Shown one piece after another: positions 1 to 7,443 of a stretch of DNA of 35,201 nucleotides. Position 1 is the stretch's first letter. The number at the start of each line of letters is the position of its first letter. The DNA is taken from positions 1 through 35,201 of the forward strand of contig CAMXBD010000019.1 of the NCBI GenBank assembly GCA_947179245.1, given 5' to 3'. The DNA comes from an uncultured Lachnospiraceae bacterium. Lineage in GTDB: Bacteria > Bacillota > Clostridia > Lachnospirales > Lachnospiraceae. Below the pieces are notes generated by a model. The model did not search any database. It saw only the letters and a list, made by a program, of their open reading frames with translations, and was not told where the DNA came from. Position numbers and translations under genes: made by a program.

Positions 1-677
1 GTATTCCACTTATATCCCATTCCCCGGACTGTCACGATCATTCTAGGCTCTCCGGGGTTATTTTCGATTTTCATGCGCAGTCTGCGGATGTATACGGTAA
101 GTGTTTTGTTATCTATAAATTTTTCATCACAATCCCACAGCCTGCCCAGAATCTGCTCTGGTGATAGCACCACATTCGGATTTTCCATGAACATGCAAAG
201 CAGCCTGTATTCGCTTGACGTCAGTTCAAGAGGTTCTCCGTTTTTATACCCCTCTCCCTTTAGCAGATGTAACGTAATTCCATTAGAGGACAATTCTTTG
301 TCCGGCTGGCTGAAATTATCACTCCTGCGGAGCAGGGCGTTGATTCTCGACAAGAAAACTGCCAGCTTGAAAGGTTTCGTGATATAATCATCAGCGCCGA
401 TATCCAGCCCCATGATAATGTCGGTCTCTTCATCAACCGCAGTCAGAAACATAATAGGCACTTTGGAAGTCTGACGTATTTTTTTGCATATATCAAAACC
501 GGAACCATCAGGCAGCGACACATCAAGAATCACCAGATCATATTTCCCATCTGCCCAAAGTGCTTCTGCTTCAAGGTTCGTATGGGCAACTTCGACCTCA
601 TATCCCTGCTTTTTCATTGCAAAGGTAAGCCCGTTTATTAAACTCAAGTCATCTTCAACGAAAAAAATTCTTTTCAT
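1..677 (-). CDS. OmpR/PhoB-family response regulator, C-terminus cut by window edge
   Basis: This is a two-component response regulator whose usual role is to bind DNA after phosphorylation by a partner histidine kinase. The reading frame runs from the ATG at 677 to the window edge (225 codons). The receiver domain (about residues 1-115) shows the acidic pair D9/D10, phosphoacceptor D52 in LDVSLPDGSG, T79 and K101 in the TKPF motif. A winged-helix output domain follows (about 130-225), with LTSSEYRLLCMF and DNKTLTVYIRRLRMKIE, and ends in RGMGYKW, so only a few residues should be missing. The partner kinase would lie beyond base 1 and is not visible. The upstream zinc-type ArsR/HMA genes hint at metals or envelope stress, but that is inference. 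An intrinsic terminator ends about 19 bases before the start codon and leaves little room for a dedicated promoter. Confidence 0.93.
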   Translation of the reverse strand, partial: MKRIFFVEDDLSLINGLTFAMKKQGYEVEVAHTNLEAEALWADGKYDLVILDVSLPDGSGFDICKKIRQTSKVPIMFLTAVDEETDIIMGLDIGADDYITKPFKLAVFLSRINALLRRSDNFSQPDKELSSNGITLHLLKGEGYKNGEPLELTSSEYRLLCMFMENPNVVLSPEQILGRLWDCDEKFIDNKTLTVYIRRLRMKIENNPGEPRMIVTVRGMGYKWN

Positions 678-695
678 ACCTGCATACCGTCCTTC

Positions 696-724
696 AAAAA
701 AGAGGTGTGGATCCACACCCCTCT
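696..724 (-). terminator. Intrinsic terminator after the HMA gene, abutting the response-regulator RBS
   Basis: On the minus strand a stem built on the perfect palindrome GGTGTGGATCCACACC, extended by GAG/CTC with a small bulge, is followed by TTTTTT. It lies 20 bases after the HMA stop codon. The T-run leads straight into the weak GAAGGA ribosome binding region of the response regulator, so it may act as an attenuator for that gene as well as a terminator. Confidence 0.8.
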
Positions 725-743
725 GCAAATATTTCTAATTTGA

Positions 744-962
744 TCAAATTTCTATCTCGCAATCCGGCTCAACTTTCTTGCAAGCCTTGAGTACCTTTTT
801 CATAACTGCTTTCTCATCGGCACCTTCTTCAAATTCTACTTTCATTTTCTGTGTCATAAAACTGACAACTGCATCTGACACACCCTCTGTCTTCTTAGCC
901 GCCTCCTGCATTTTCTCCGCACAATTTGCACAGTCCACTTCAATCTTGTAAGTTTTGTTCAT
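744..962 (-). CDS. Small heavy-metal-associated (HMA) domain protein
   Basis: This 72-residue protein is a single ferredoxin-like HMA domain, the fold of soluble metallochaperones and of the N-terminal domains of P1B-type ATPases. The metal-binding loop is VDCANCA, with C11 and C14 forming the CxxC site and an aspartate directly before the first cysteine, a form common in Zn/Cd-type HMA domains. The start at 962 is preceded by AGGAGG at good spacing. It lies downstream of the ArsR gene, with a structured 60-bp element between them, and is followed by a terminator. No P-type ATPase is present in the visible sequence, so this is either a stand-alone chaperone or part of a reduced metal cassette. 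The family is clear; the metal is inference. Confidence 0.88.
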   Translation of the reverse strand: MNKTYKIEVDCANCAEKMQEAAKKTEGVSDAVVSFMTQKMKVEFEEGADEKAVMKKVLKACKKVEPDCEIEI

Positions 963-1033
963 ACTTCCTTTCCTCCTGTTTTATTAACTTGCTTTCTCAA
1001 TCCCGAAAGAATGCATGCTTTACGCATTCTTCC

Positions 1034-1093
1034 AGACATGACATAGTTATTCTCAGGCTGTGTTCTTTACAGCCATAGAATAACTTCATGTCT
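1034..1093. repeat. 60-bp covarying hairpin element, copy A
   Basis: The plus strand begins AGACATGACATAGTT and ends AACTTCATGTCT. It folds into an outer 8-bp stem (AGACATGA/TCATGTCT), a 3-base bulge, a middle 9-bp helix (AGTTATTCT/AGAATAACT) and an apical helix (GGCTGT/ACAGCC) with a loop of about 7 bases. A second 60-bp copy lies at 28242-28301 with 47 of 60 positions identical, and the three adjacent pairs that differ in the middle helix compensate. Weaker similarity continues about 14 bases to the left (TTTAyGCATyCT). It fills the gap between the ArsR and HMA genes and starts directly after the ArsR stop. There is no T-run after the stem on the minus strand, so it is not a standard terminator. 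Its function is unknown. Confidence 0.8.
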
Positions 1094-1095
1094 TT

Positions 1096-1470
1096 TTATT
1101 CTTCTACATGCTCCATTCCCATACTGATGATCGAGCGCACATGCTCATCGTCCAGTGAATAGTAGATTGACTTACCTTCCCGCCTGAACTTCACCAGTTT
1201 GGACGTCTTGAGTATCCGCAGCTGATGACTCACGGAAGACTGGCTAAGATTCAACAATCCGGCAATGTCATTTACACAGAGTTCATGTTCAAACATGGAA
1301 TATAAAATTTTGATTCTTGTAGAATCCCCGAATACTTTAAAAAGCTCTGCCAGATCATACAAAATTTCATCATCGGGTTGCTGTTCCAACACCTGATTTA
1401 TAATTTCTTCCCGTTCTGCCTGTGAAATCTGTTCTGTCATTTCCGTCTTGTTTTTGTTTTCTCCTGCCAC
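1096..1470 (-). CDS. ArsR/SmtB-family zinc-type metal-sensing repressor
   Basis: This 124-residue winged-helix repressor belongs to the ArsR/SmtB family, which leaves its operator when metal binds. The recognition region is DIAGLLNLSQSSVSHQLRIL (about residues 68-87). The C-terminal helix carries D108-x-H110 and, 11 residues later, H121-x-x-E124, which matches the alpha-5 zinc site of SmtB (Asp, His, His, Glu) in residue type and spacing. The alpha-3 ELCV motif keeps one cysteine (C65). Together these favour zinc (or Co/Cd) sensing over arsenic. The start is a GTG at 1470 with GGAGG seven bases upstream. An inverted repeat overlapping the likely transcription start suggests autoregulation. 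The HMA gene downstream is the probable co-regulated partner. Confidence 0.93.
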   Translation of the reverse strand: MAGENKNKTEMTEQISQAEREEIINQVLEQQPDDEILYDLAELFKVFGDSTRIKILYSMFEHELCVNDIAGLLNLSQSSVSHQLRILKTSKLVKFRREGKSIYYSLDDEHVRSIISMGMEHVEE

Positions 1471-1499
1471 ACCATCTCCTCCATACAGCTTACGAATTT

Positions 1500-1552
1500 A
1501 CATATGTTTAATTGTTCATATGTATAATAATATAATATGTCTTAAATGTCAA
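1500..1552 (-). promoter_or_regulatory. arsR promoter with ArsR-type operator
   Basis: The minus strand shows TTGACA (1547-1552), a 17-base spacer and TATTAT (1524-1529). Directly downstream of the -10 is the inverted repeat ACATATG-N10-CATATGT (1500-1523), whose inner half contains TGAACAA, resembling known ArsR/SmtB operators. A repressor bound there would cover the transcription start, as expected for an autoregulated metal sensor. Confidence 0.75.
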
Positions 1553-1592
1553 CCTGAATTAGCCAAAAGATAAGATATCTCAGAATATTCTA

Positions 1593-1609
1593 TTGACTAT
1601 TTCAGTCAA
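1593..1609 (-). other. Stem-loop downstream of proA
   Basis: TTGACT-N5-AGTCAA forms a 6-bp stem 17 bases after the proA stop codon. There is no T-run, so it is at best a weak transcript end or a 3' stabilising hairpin. No better proA terminator is visible before the divergent-looking arsR promoter region. Confidence 0.25.
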
Positions 1610-1625
1610 CATCTCGACAACGACC

Positions 1626-2873
1626 TTAGCCGCGTATTTGTCCGTTTCCACGTATCATATATTTATAGGTCGTAAGCTCCCGCAGCCCCATAGGTCCTCT
1701 TGCATGAAGCTTCTGCGTACTGATTCCGATTTCCGCACCGAATCCAAACTCAAACCCGTCCGTAAAGCGGGTGGATGCATTGACATAGACACATGCCGAA
1801 TCAACGCCCTGCAAAAACTTCTCAGCATGTTCCGTATTCTCTGTAAGTATAGCATCGGAATGTCTCGTGTTATATCTGTTGATATGCTCAACAGCCTCAT
1901 CAACAGAAGAAACCGTCTTCATAGATATAATATAATCTAAATATTCTGTACCATAATCCTCTTCTGTCGCCTCTAATGCATCCGGAATTAACGTTCTTAC
2001 TTTCTGATCCCCGCGAATCTCCACATTCTTTGCCCTAAGCGCCTCGCCCAAAGCAGGCAGGAAACGATCGGCAATCTTCTCATGTACCAAAAGTGATTCA
2101 CAGGCATTACATACACCGATGCGCTGTGTCTTGGCATTAATGATGATCGGAACCGCTTTCTCCAGATCAGCGTCTTCGTCCACGTAAATATGACAGTTTC
2201 CCGTTCCCGTTTCGATCACCGGTATCGTGCTGTTCTCCACCACTGCCCGGATCAGCCCTGCGCCGCCTCTCGGAATCAGCACATCGACATACTGCTTCAA
2301 CTGCATAAACGCCGTTGTTACCGCCCTGTCATTGTCAGTAATAAGCTGTATCGCATCCGCAGAAATATGCATGTTTTCTAATGTTTCCCTAATGACTTCC
2401 GTAATCGCCTCATTGGAGTAAAAGGCATCTTTGCCGCCTTTCAAAATCACGGCATTCCCCGTCTTAAAACATAATCCGAAGGCATCAGCCGTCACATTGG
2501 GTCTTGCCTCATATATGATGCCGATAACGCCCATCGGAACTCTGACTTTACTGATCTGAAGTCCGTTCGGTCTCTCAAAATTCTCCATGACTTCTCCCAC
2601 AGGATCATTCAGCTTGGCAATCTGCCGAAGTCCTTCCGCCATACCTTCAATACGCGCAGGGGTCAATTTCAAACGATCCAGCAATCCCTCCGCCATGCCG
2701 CCTTGCCCTGCAATATCATAGTCTTTCTGATTTGCGGCAAGAATCCTGTCTGTCTCCTTAATTAAAGCATCGGCAGCTGCCAGCAATGCATCGTTTTTGA
2801 CTCCTATAGTCAATCGTTGTAATTCATATTTTGCTGTTACGGCTTTTTGTCCTAATGTCTCTAAATATTCCAT
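1626..2873 (-). CDS. proA: Gamma-glutamyl phosphate reductase
   Basis: This enzyme reduces gamma-glutamyl phosphate with NADPH to glutamate semialdehyde, the second step of proline synthesis. The 415-residue length is normal for the family. The aldehyde-dehydrogenase-like fold is shown by [19 protein letters not shown] (about 114-132), [10 protein letters not shown] (141-150) and the catalytic segment [14 protein letters not shown], with C255 as the likely nucleophile. The C-terminal [18 protein letters not shown] motif is intact. The start at 2873 has GGGAG at good spacing. The gene is the last of a run that also holds proB, but a folate gene and a DUF896 gene separate the two, whereas proB and proA are usually adjacent. 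Confidence 0.97.
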   Translation of the reverse strand: MEYLETLGQKAVTAKYELQRLTIGVKNDALLAAADALIKETDRILAANQKDYDIAGQGGMAEGLLDRLKLTPARIEGMAEGLRQIAKLNDPVGEVMENFERPNGLQISKVRVPMGVIGIIYEARPNVTADAFGLCFKTGNAVILKGGKDAFYSNEAITEVIRETLENMHISADAIQLITDNDRAVTTAFMQLKQYVDVLIPRGGAGLIRAVVENSTIPVIETGTGNCHIYVDEDADLEKAVPIIINAKTQRIGVCNACESLLVHEKIADRFLPALGEALRAKNVEIRGDQKVRTLIPDALEATEEDYGTEYLDYIISMKTVSSVDEAVEHINRYNTRHSDAILTENTEHAEKFLQGVDSACVYVNASTRFTDGFEFGFGAEIGISTQKLHARGPMGLRELTTYKYMIRGNGQIRG

Positions 2874-2962
2874 GTGTTTAATCTCCCACTATAATTTTAT
2901 TGAATAATGCATCTTTTTTTCAGATAGGAGTATACCTATCATAAATTAGAAATTTACATATA

Positions 2963-3580
2963 TTATCTATAACAAGTTTCTTCCGTAATCACCATATCTG
3001 GTCTGATATCATGCAGCTCATGGGGAATCTGTTCAAGCACCTGACAGCTGTAAGCAAGCGCTGCTGTGGTCAAATGCAGCCGCATACGCCGCTCTTCCCA
3101 AAACATCTCCTTCAAATCCATCATTCTGCTTAAATATCTGTCATAAAATCCCTTGCCATAGCCGATGCGGTGTCTCTCTTTATCAAAAACGGCACCCGGC
3201 ATCCACATCATTGCATATACTTCTCCAATATCATTCTGTTTCGCCAGCCATTCTGGAAAAGAAATACTTTCCACAGGCTCTGGTATGCCCCGATATCCTT
3301 CCTGCAAATCTTCCATTCCTGTTATCTGCCAGAACTCCATCTCATCACCGGAAACTTTCGGCACAAAAACATACTTTCCGTCTGTCAATGCCTGTCCGAT
3401 CAATGCCTTCGTATTAACTTCACTTCGATAGCTGGCGTAGGCAAGAATTATCTCTGCCTTTTTATAGACTGACCGGGTCAATATGCATTTCGTAATTCTG
3501 TCATCCAATCTCATTCTGTCTGCGATTGGAATTCCGTCCCGAACTGCCAGAATACTCTTACGGATTTCTTTCTTATTCAT
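2963..3580 (-). CDS. 5-formyltetrahydrofolate cyclo-ligase
   Basis: This enzyme (MTHFS) uses ATP to convert 5-formyl-THF into 5,10-methenyl-THF, returning a storage folate to the one-carbon pool. The 205-residue protein has the family signature PGAVFDKERHRIGYGKGFYDRYL split over residues 128-150, including the glycine-rich GYGKGFYDR phosphate-binding segment, and an N-terminal lysine/arginine-rich helix. The end (IPHELHDIRPDMVITEE) is typical of the family. Its start overlaps the end of the DUF896 gene by 8 bases, so the two are probably translated together. FolD and formate-THF ligase, which use the same cofactor pool, are encoded at 29857-32390. Confidence 0.93.
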   Translation of the reverse strand: MNKKEIRKSILAVRDGIPIADRMRLDDRITKCILTRSVYKKAEIILAYASYRSEVNTKALIGQALTDGKYVFVPKVSGDEMEFWQITGMEDLQEGYRGIPEPVESISFPEWLAKQNDIGEVYAMMWMPGAVFDKERHRIGYGKGFYDRYLSRMMDLKEMFWEERRMRLHLTTAALAYSCQVLEQIPHELHDIRPDMVITEETCYR

Positions 3581-3797
3581 CTTTCTGCTCTCCGAATTTC
3601 TTCCCTAAGTCAGTGACGGAACCATCTTTTTCTACAATAGAGATATTATTAAGCTGTCCCCGCAGGTTCGCCCGTACATTGGCAACGTATGCCTGCCGAA
3701 GCTGTTTTTGTTCCTCTTTTTCTTCTTCCGTCAGACCTTCCGCCTGAGATTTGTGATATAATTCATTGATTCTCTTTGTCATCTGCTCTACGGTCAT
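3573..3797 (-). CDS. DUF896 (UPF0291, YnzC-like) small protein
   Basis: This 74-residue protein matches the DUF896/YnzC family: an N-terminal helical hairpin, here RINELYHKSQAEGLTEEEKE, followed by LRQAYVANVRANLRGQL. Members are small, helical, widespread in Firmicutes and of uncertain function; B. subtilis YnzC is linked to the SOS-regulated yneA operon. The start at 3797 has AGGGGAG at suitable spacing. The end overlaps the cyclo-ligase gene. No promoter was recognised in the 60 bases between proB and this gene, so it is probably in the same transcript. Confidence 0.9.
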   Translation of the reverse strand: MTVEQMTKRINELYHKSQAEGLTEEEKEEQKQLRQAYVANVRANLRGQLNNISIVEKDGSVTDLGKKFGEQKDE

Positions 3798-3857
3798 ATA
3801 TTATTCTCCCCTAAGTTTCTAATCTGTCCATATTCCATATATATAAAAAGATTGTTC

Positions 3858-4715
3858 TCAGTCATGCATCTGCTGTACATACAGCGGCAGATCAAACCCT
3901 TCCTCTTTATGCGCCAAAAACAGCGTTCCAATATTCTGTCCCGCCAGAATCCGATGGATTACTTTGATGTCAGCGCTGTTGGCGATCACCATATCAACAC
4001 CCATATTGTTGGCAATCTTAGCCGCCTGCAGTTTCGTATTCATGCCACCGGTTCCCGCACTACTGCCTGTGGAGCTCTTTCCCATCTCCATCATCTCATC
4101 AGTCAGGTGTTCCACTACTTCAATATATTTTGCATCAGGGTTTTTCCTCGGATCATCTGTATACAGCCCATCAATATCCGATAATAACAATAGCATATCC
4201 GCATCAATCAAAGACGCTACAATAGCTGACAACGTATCATTATCTCCAATTCCCAGCTCATAGGTCGCTATCGTATCATTCTCATTCACGATCGGCACCA
4301 CGCCAAGCTTAAAAAGTTCTGCAAAAGTATTTCGCGCATTAAAACGGTTCAGGTTATCTATGATCGTATTTTTAGTCATCAAAATTTGTGCCGCAACCTG
4401 ATTATATTCTGCAAAAATTTTCTGATAAGTCATCATCAGACGCGCCTGCCCGATCGCCGCACAAGCCTGTTTGACCGCTGTGGGATTATCATCACCGATA
4501 TCCTGAATCATAACTGCCTTTTTCCCCACTGCCACAGCTCCCGATGTAACAAGCACAACGTCCTTGCCGCGGTTTCGCAGATCACACAGCTCCCGCACCA
4601 GTACATCTAATTTCGTATAATCCAAATCCCCTGTCTGCTCATGCTGTAAAGAAGAGGAACCAATCTTTACTACGATCCTTTTTTTATCTTTCATCATTTC
4701 CCTGATATCTGCCAT
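3858..4715 (-). CDS. proB: Glutamate 5-kinase without a PUA domain
   Basis: This enzyme phosphorylates the gamma-carboxyl of glutamate, the committed and normally proline-inhibited step of proline synthesis. The amino-acid-kinase fold is shown by VVKIGSSSL near the N-terminus, LVTSGAVAVGKK, NENDTIATYELGIGDND, DIDGLYTDDPRKNP and GTGGMNTKLQAAKIA. At 285 residues it stops after the kinase domain and lacks the roughly 100-residue C-terminal PUA domain of E. coli-type ProB; short versions are known in several Firmicutes. The first 32 bases overlap the end of the FAD-protein gene. The ATG at 4715 has GGAG seven to eight bases upstream; a start at the tandem ATGs of residues 7-8 is possible and would nearly remove the overlap. 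Confidence 0.95.
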   Translation of the reverse strand: MADIREMMKDKKRIVVKIGSSSLQHEQTGDLDYTKLDVLVRELCDLRNRGKDVVLVTSGAVAVGKKAVMIQDIGDDNPTAVKQACAAIGQARLMMTYQKIFAEYNQVAAQILMTKNTIIDNLNRFNARNTFAELFKLGVVPIVNENDTIATYELGIGDNDTLSAIVASLIDADMLLLLSDIDGLYTDDPRKNPDAKYIEVVEHLTDEMMEMGKSSTGSSAGTGGMNTKLQAAKIANNMGVDMVIANSADIKVIHRILAGQNIGTLFLAHKEEGFDLPLYVQQMHD

Positions 4716-6348
4716 TGTTTTTCTCCATTTTCTCGTTTTTTAGATACCTTGCCCCGATCTTCTCTGCAATCATCATTCCATCCATCGCTGCAGAAGTAAT
4801 TCCTCCCGCATAACCCGCGCCTTCACCGCAAGGGTACAATCCCTTAATCTCAGACTGTCCCGTTTCATCCCGCATAATTCTGACTGGTGAAGATGTCCTG
4901 CTCTCAATTCCGGATAGGCAGGCTCCGCTGTCCGCAAAACCGCACATTGTTTGACCAATTAAGTCAATTCCTTCCACGAGCGCTTTATTCAGCGCATCCG
5001 GTAAAATTTCATGTACCGGCGCCATACAGTACGCCCCTTTGACTGCTGGAGCAAAGTCATTGTATTCCTGCCTGATTACAGACTCCTCTGCTTCCTGCCC
5101 TGTCACGGCGAATCGATAATCACCATAAGTCTCCACCGGAACCGCACCCGCACCGATGTGAAAGGCTTTCTCTTCTAATTTTCTCTGAAAAGCAATTCCC
5201 GCAAGAGGTGAATCGTCCTCATAATCCTCCGGCGTCACCGTAACAATCATGGCGCTGTTACTGTTGTCCCCGCCACGTTGGCTGTAACTCATACCATTTA
5301 CTGCCAGTCTGTCCAATTCCGAGGAGGCATTGACCACATAGCCGCCGGGACACATGCAGAACGAATAAACGCCCCTGCCGGAAGATGTCTGCGCCGTCAC
5401 TTTATAGCTTGCCGCCGGAAGATATGGGTGTTCTTCCTGTCCATACTGCATCTTGTTAATCATTTTACGTGGATGTTCCATGCGCAGCCCCACCGCAAAA
5501 GATTTCGATTCCATAGGAACCTGCTTTGCACAAAGCATCTCAAAAGTATCTCTCGCGCTATGCCCGATAGCAAGGACTACCGCCTCACTCTCTATTTTCT
5601 CCGCGTTGTTGACGATCACTCCGCTTATTTGGTTTCCATCAAAGCACAGTTCTGTCACCTGCGATTCAAATCTCACTTCACCGCCCCATGCGATAATCTG
5701 TTTCCGCAGATTACGCACTACCGTACACAAAATATCCGTACCGATATGGGGTTTTGCTTCATATAGAATTTCCTCCGGCGCTCCCGCCTCTACAAAGATT
5801 CTTAGAACTTCTTTATTTCTGCCATATTTATCTTTTACTAAAGTATTGAGTTTACCGTCCGAAAATGTACCTGCTCCTCCTTCTCCGAACTGCACGTTCG
5901 ATACAGGATCAAGCATGCCTTCCCGCCAGAATTTCTCCACGTCTTCCCGACGCTTGTCCACACACCTGCCGCGCTCTAAAATGAGCGGTCGGTATCCGTG
6001 CTTTGCAAGCATATAACCGCAGAACAATCCCGCTGGTCCCGTACCAATAATGATTGGTCTGAAGTTTAGCGGCTGCTCCCCCTCAGCCGGAAACTTGTAG
6101 GGTACTGTTTTTACCGCCTGCACTTGTGCGCTCTTACACCCTGCCAGTACCTTATCCTGCGATGCAACACTTACATCCACAGAATAAATTACTATGATAT
6201 CCGGCTTTTTTCTGGCATCGATCGACTTCTTAACTATCTGCCATGACTGAATCTTATCGGGCGATACCCGCAGTATTTTTGCCGTTTTGTATAATATATC
6301 CTCCTGCTTATGAGCCAGAGGAAGCTTAACCTGATTTACCCGAATCAT
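4684..6348 (-). CDS. FAD-dependent protein, COG2509 type
   Basis: This 554-residue protein belongs to the uncharacterised NAD(FAD)-dependent dehydrogenase group often annotated as FAD-dependent protein (COG2509). After an N-terminal domain of about 95 residues comes a dinucleotide-binding motif, IIIGTGPAGLFCGYMLAKHG (about 100-119), then LNTLVKDKYGRNKEVLRIFVE and VVLAIGHSARDTFEML. It ends with a second FAD-contacting region, YPCGEGAGYAGGITSAAMDG. The substrate is unknown in the family. It is the first gene of the proB/proA run and overlaps proB by 32 bases. Its ATG is preceded by AAGGG at unusually short spacing, so translation initiation may be weak. Confidence 0.9.
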   Translation of the reverse strand: MIRVNQVKLPLAHKQEDILYKTAKILRVSPDKIQSWQIVKKSIDARKKPDIIVIYSVDVSVASQDKVLAGCKSAQVQAVKTVPYKFPAEGEQPLNFRPIIIGTGPAGLFCGYMLAKHGYRPLILERGRCVDKRREDVEKFWREGMLDPVSNVQFGEGGAGTFSDGKLNTLVKDKYGRNKEVLRIFVEAGAPEEILYEAKPHIGTDILCTVVRNLRKQIIAWGGEVRFESQVTELCFDGNQISGVIVNNAEKIESEAVVLAIGHSARDTFEMLCAKQVPMESKSFAVGLRMEHPRKMINKMQYGQEEHPYLPAASYKVTAQTSSGRGVYSFCMCPGGYVVNASSELDRLAVNGMSYSQRGGDNSNSAMIVTVTPEDYEDDSPLAGIAFQRKLEEKAFHIGAGAVPVETYGDYRFAVTGQEAEESVIRQEYNDFAPAVKGAYCMAPVHEILPDALNKALVEGIDLIGQTMCGFADSGACLSGIESRTSSPVRIMRDETGQSEIKGLYPCGEGAGYAGGITSAAMDGMMIAEKIGARYLKNEKMEKNNGRYQGNDER

Positions 6349-6411
6349 CCCTTTTAATGCCTTTTCTTAATATTACTGTGTATTTACACTCTTTTTCATT
6401 TTATCTCTACC

Positions 6412-6440
6412 ATCATACTTCACTATGTGTCACAAAACAA
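6412..6440 (-). promoter_or_regulatory. Candidate sigma-A promoter for the FAD-proB-...-proA run
   Basis: The minus strand reads TTGTTT (6435-6440), a 17-base spacer and TATGAT (6412-6417). This gives a leader of about 55-60 bases before the start at 6348. The leader includes the short palindrome GTGTAAATACAC. Confidence 0.5.
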
Positions 6441-6463
6441 GCCCTGATTCCTTTCAGATTATT

Positions 6464-6491
6464 TTTGCAGAACCGTTATTTGTGTTATACT
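6464..6491 (+). promoter_or_regulatory. Candidate extended -10 promoter for the DUF2971 gene
   Basis: TTTGCA (6464-6469), a 16-base spacer and TGtTATACT with the -10 at 6486-6491 make a plausible extended -10 sigma-A promoter. It fires divergently from the FAD-gene promoter. A GGAGGG ribosome binding site at 6517-6522 precedes the ATG at 6528. Confidence 0.55.
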
Positions 6492-6527
6492 AAATAATAT
6501 ACAGATCGATATTTACGGAGGGAATCT

Positions 6528-7349
6528 ATGCTATACCACTACACCGACTTTACCGCGTTCGACGGAATCATCCGCTGCGGTGAACTGAGACTCAACAATA
6601 TTTTGAACATGAATGACGCCTCTGAAATGACTCTTTTCATGAACGGCATATGTAAAGCAGTCATCGAAAGGCTGAAAACAGACGGAGACATCGATAAGCT
6701 CCGCAAAGCGCAGAACTTCTTCATCCGGGAAATGGAACAGGAATTCAATTATTCCGCCTATGCGGCATGTTTCTCAAGATATCGGGATGATGCCGCTCAA
6801 TGGGAACGTTACGGACATCTGGGACAAGGCGTATGCATAGCTTTCCATGAAGCCCTCATGAAGAAAATGGTCGGCGGTGTTGTCTCCCTTCAGGAAGTGT
6901 TCTATCAGGCTGATATGCGGGAACATCATCTCGTAGATGAGTTTTACCATATTTTCAAAAATGATGAACAAGCTCCTGAGAATCTTCCCAGACTACAGAC
7001 TCTTATGAGCGACGCATGGGTAGAATCCGCCGCTTTCAAACATCCCTCTTTTGCACACGAAAGAGAATTTCGGTTAGTGGTTTCACCGTTTATCTCCAAT
7101 GATTTCGCCGTAGAACCGAAATACCATATAGCACGGGGAAGAATCAAGAAATACTATCCGCTTGACTTAAACCGTATGTGCGGTAAACTGAATTTGCATC
7201 TGTCCGATCTTGTAGGCGAGATCATCATAGGTCCCACTTCCTCGCAATCCCTTCCGATCTTGCAGGACTACTTGGAAGACTGTGGCTTAAACGTCCTGAA
7301 AAACAAAGTCAGTATGTCGGACTGCCCTCTACGGAAACCAACATCATAG
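6528..7349 (+). CDS. DUF2971 domain protein
   Basis: This 273-residue protein is the only plus-strand gene in the window. It shows the hallmarks of DUF2971: N-terminal LYHYTDF followed by a short helix and LNNILNMNDASEM (residues 2-33), then CFSRYRDDAAQWERYGHLGQGVCIAF in two pieces (about 80-105), and the late motif KHPSFAHEREFRLV. The biochemical role of the family is not settled. The H-Y-T start and conserved E-x-R/W-x-x-Y-G residues are reminiscent of ADP-ribosyltransferase-like folds, and homologues can occur near defence genes, but this is inference. It has its own promoter and GGAGGG ribosome binding site, and no partner gene next to it. The last ~15 residues look like a variable tail. 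Confidence 0.85.
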   Translation: MLYHYTDFTAFDGIIRCGELRLNNILNMNDASEMTLFMNGICKAVIERLKTDGDIDKLRKAQNFFIREMEQEFNYSAYAACFSRYRDDAAQWERYGHLGQGVCIAFHEALMKKMVGGVVSLQEVFYQADMREHHLVDEFYHIFKNDEQAPENLPRLQTLMSDAWVESAAFKHPSFAHEREFRLVVSPFISNDFAVEPKYHIARGRIKKYYPLDLNRMCGKLNLHLSDLVGEIIIGPTSSQSLPILQDYLEDCGLNVLKNKVSMSDCPLRKPTS

Positions 7350-7385
7350 GTGACGTCCACAAAATATCCTAAATCCCTATGCAAC

Positions 7386-7428
7386 AAAAACACCCTGAAT
7401 TTCGGTCATACGCCGTTATTCAGGGTGT
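7386..7428 (-). terminator. Terminator between the convergent DUF2971 and lipoprotein genes
   Basis: ACACCCTGAAT pairs perfectly with ATTCAGGGTGT across a 17-base loop. On the minus strand the stem is followed by a T-run (plus-strand A-run 7386-7390), so it ends the lipoprotein transcript. It can also serve the plus-strand gene ending at 7349, although the plus side has only scattered Ts. Confidence 0.88.
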
Positions 7429-7443
7429 CTTCATTCATATTAT

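Noticed and set aside
1034-1093. Hairpin copy A as a normal ArsR terminator
   Set aside because: No T-run follows the stem on the minus strand, the HMA gene beyond it is probably cotranscribed, and the same structure recurs at a promoter-proximal position at 28242-28301.
2920-2945. GATAGG-N6-CCTATC stem between the cyclo-ligase gene and proA
   Set aside because: On the minus strand it is followed by an A-run, not a T-run, so it is not a terminator for the genes present, and I found no second copy.
5453-6016. 187-codon plus-strand open frame opposite the COG2509 flavoprotein
   Set aside because: Low-complexity Ser/Pro/Arg-rich translation typical of an antisense shadow; the minus-strand gene is strongly conserved here.
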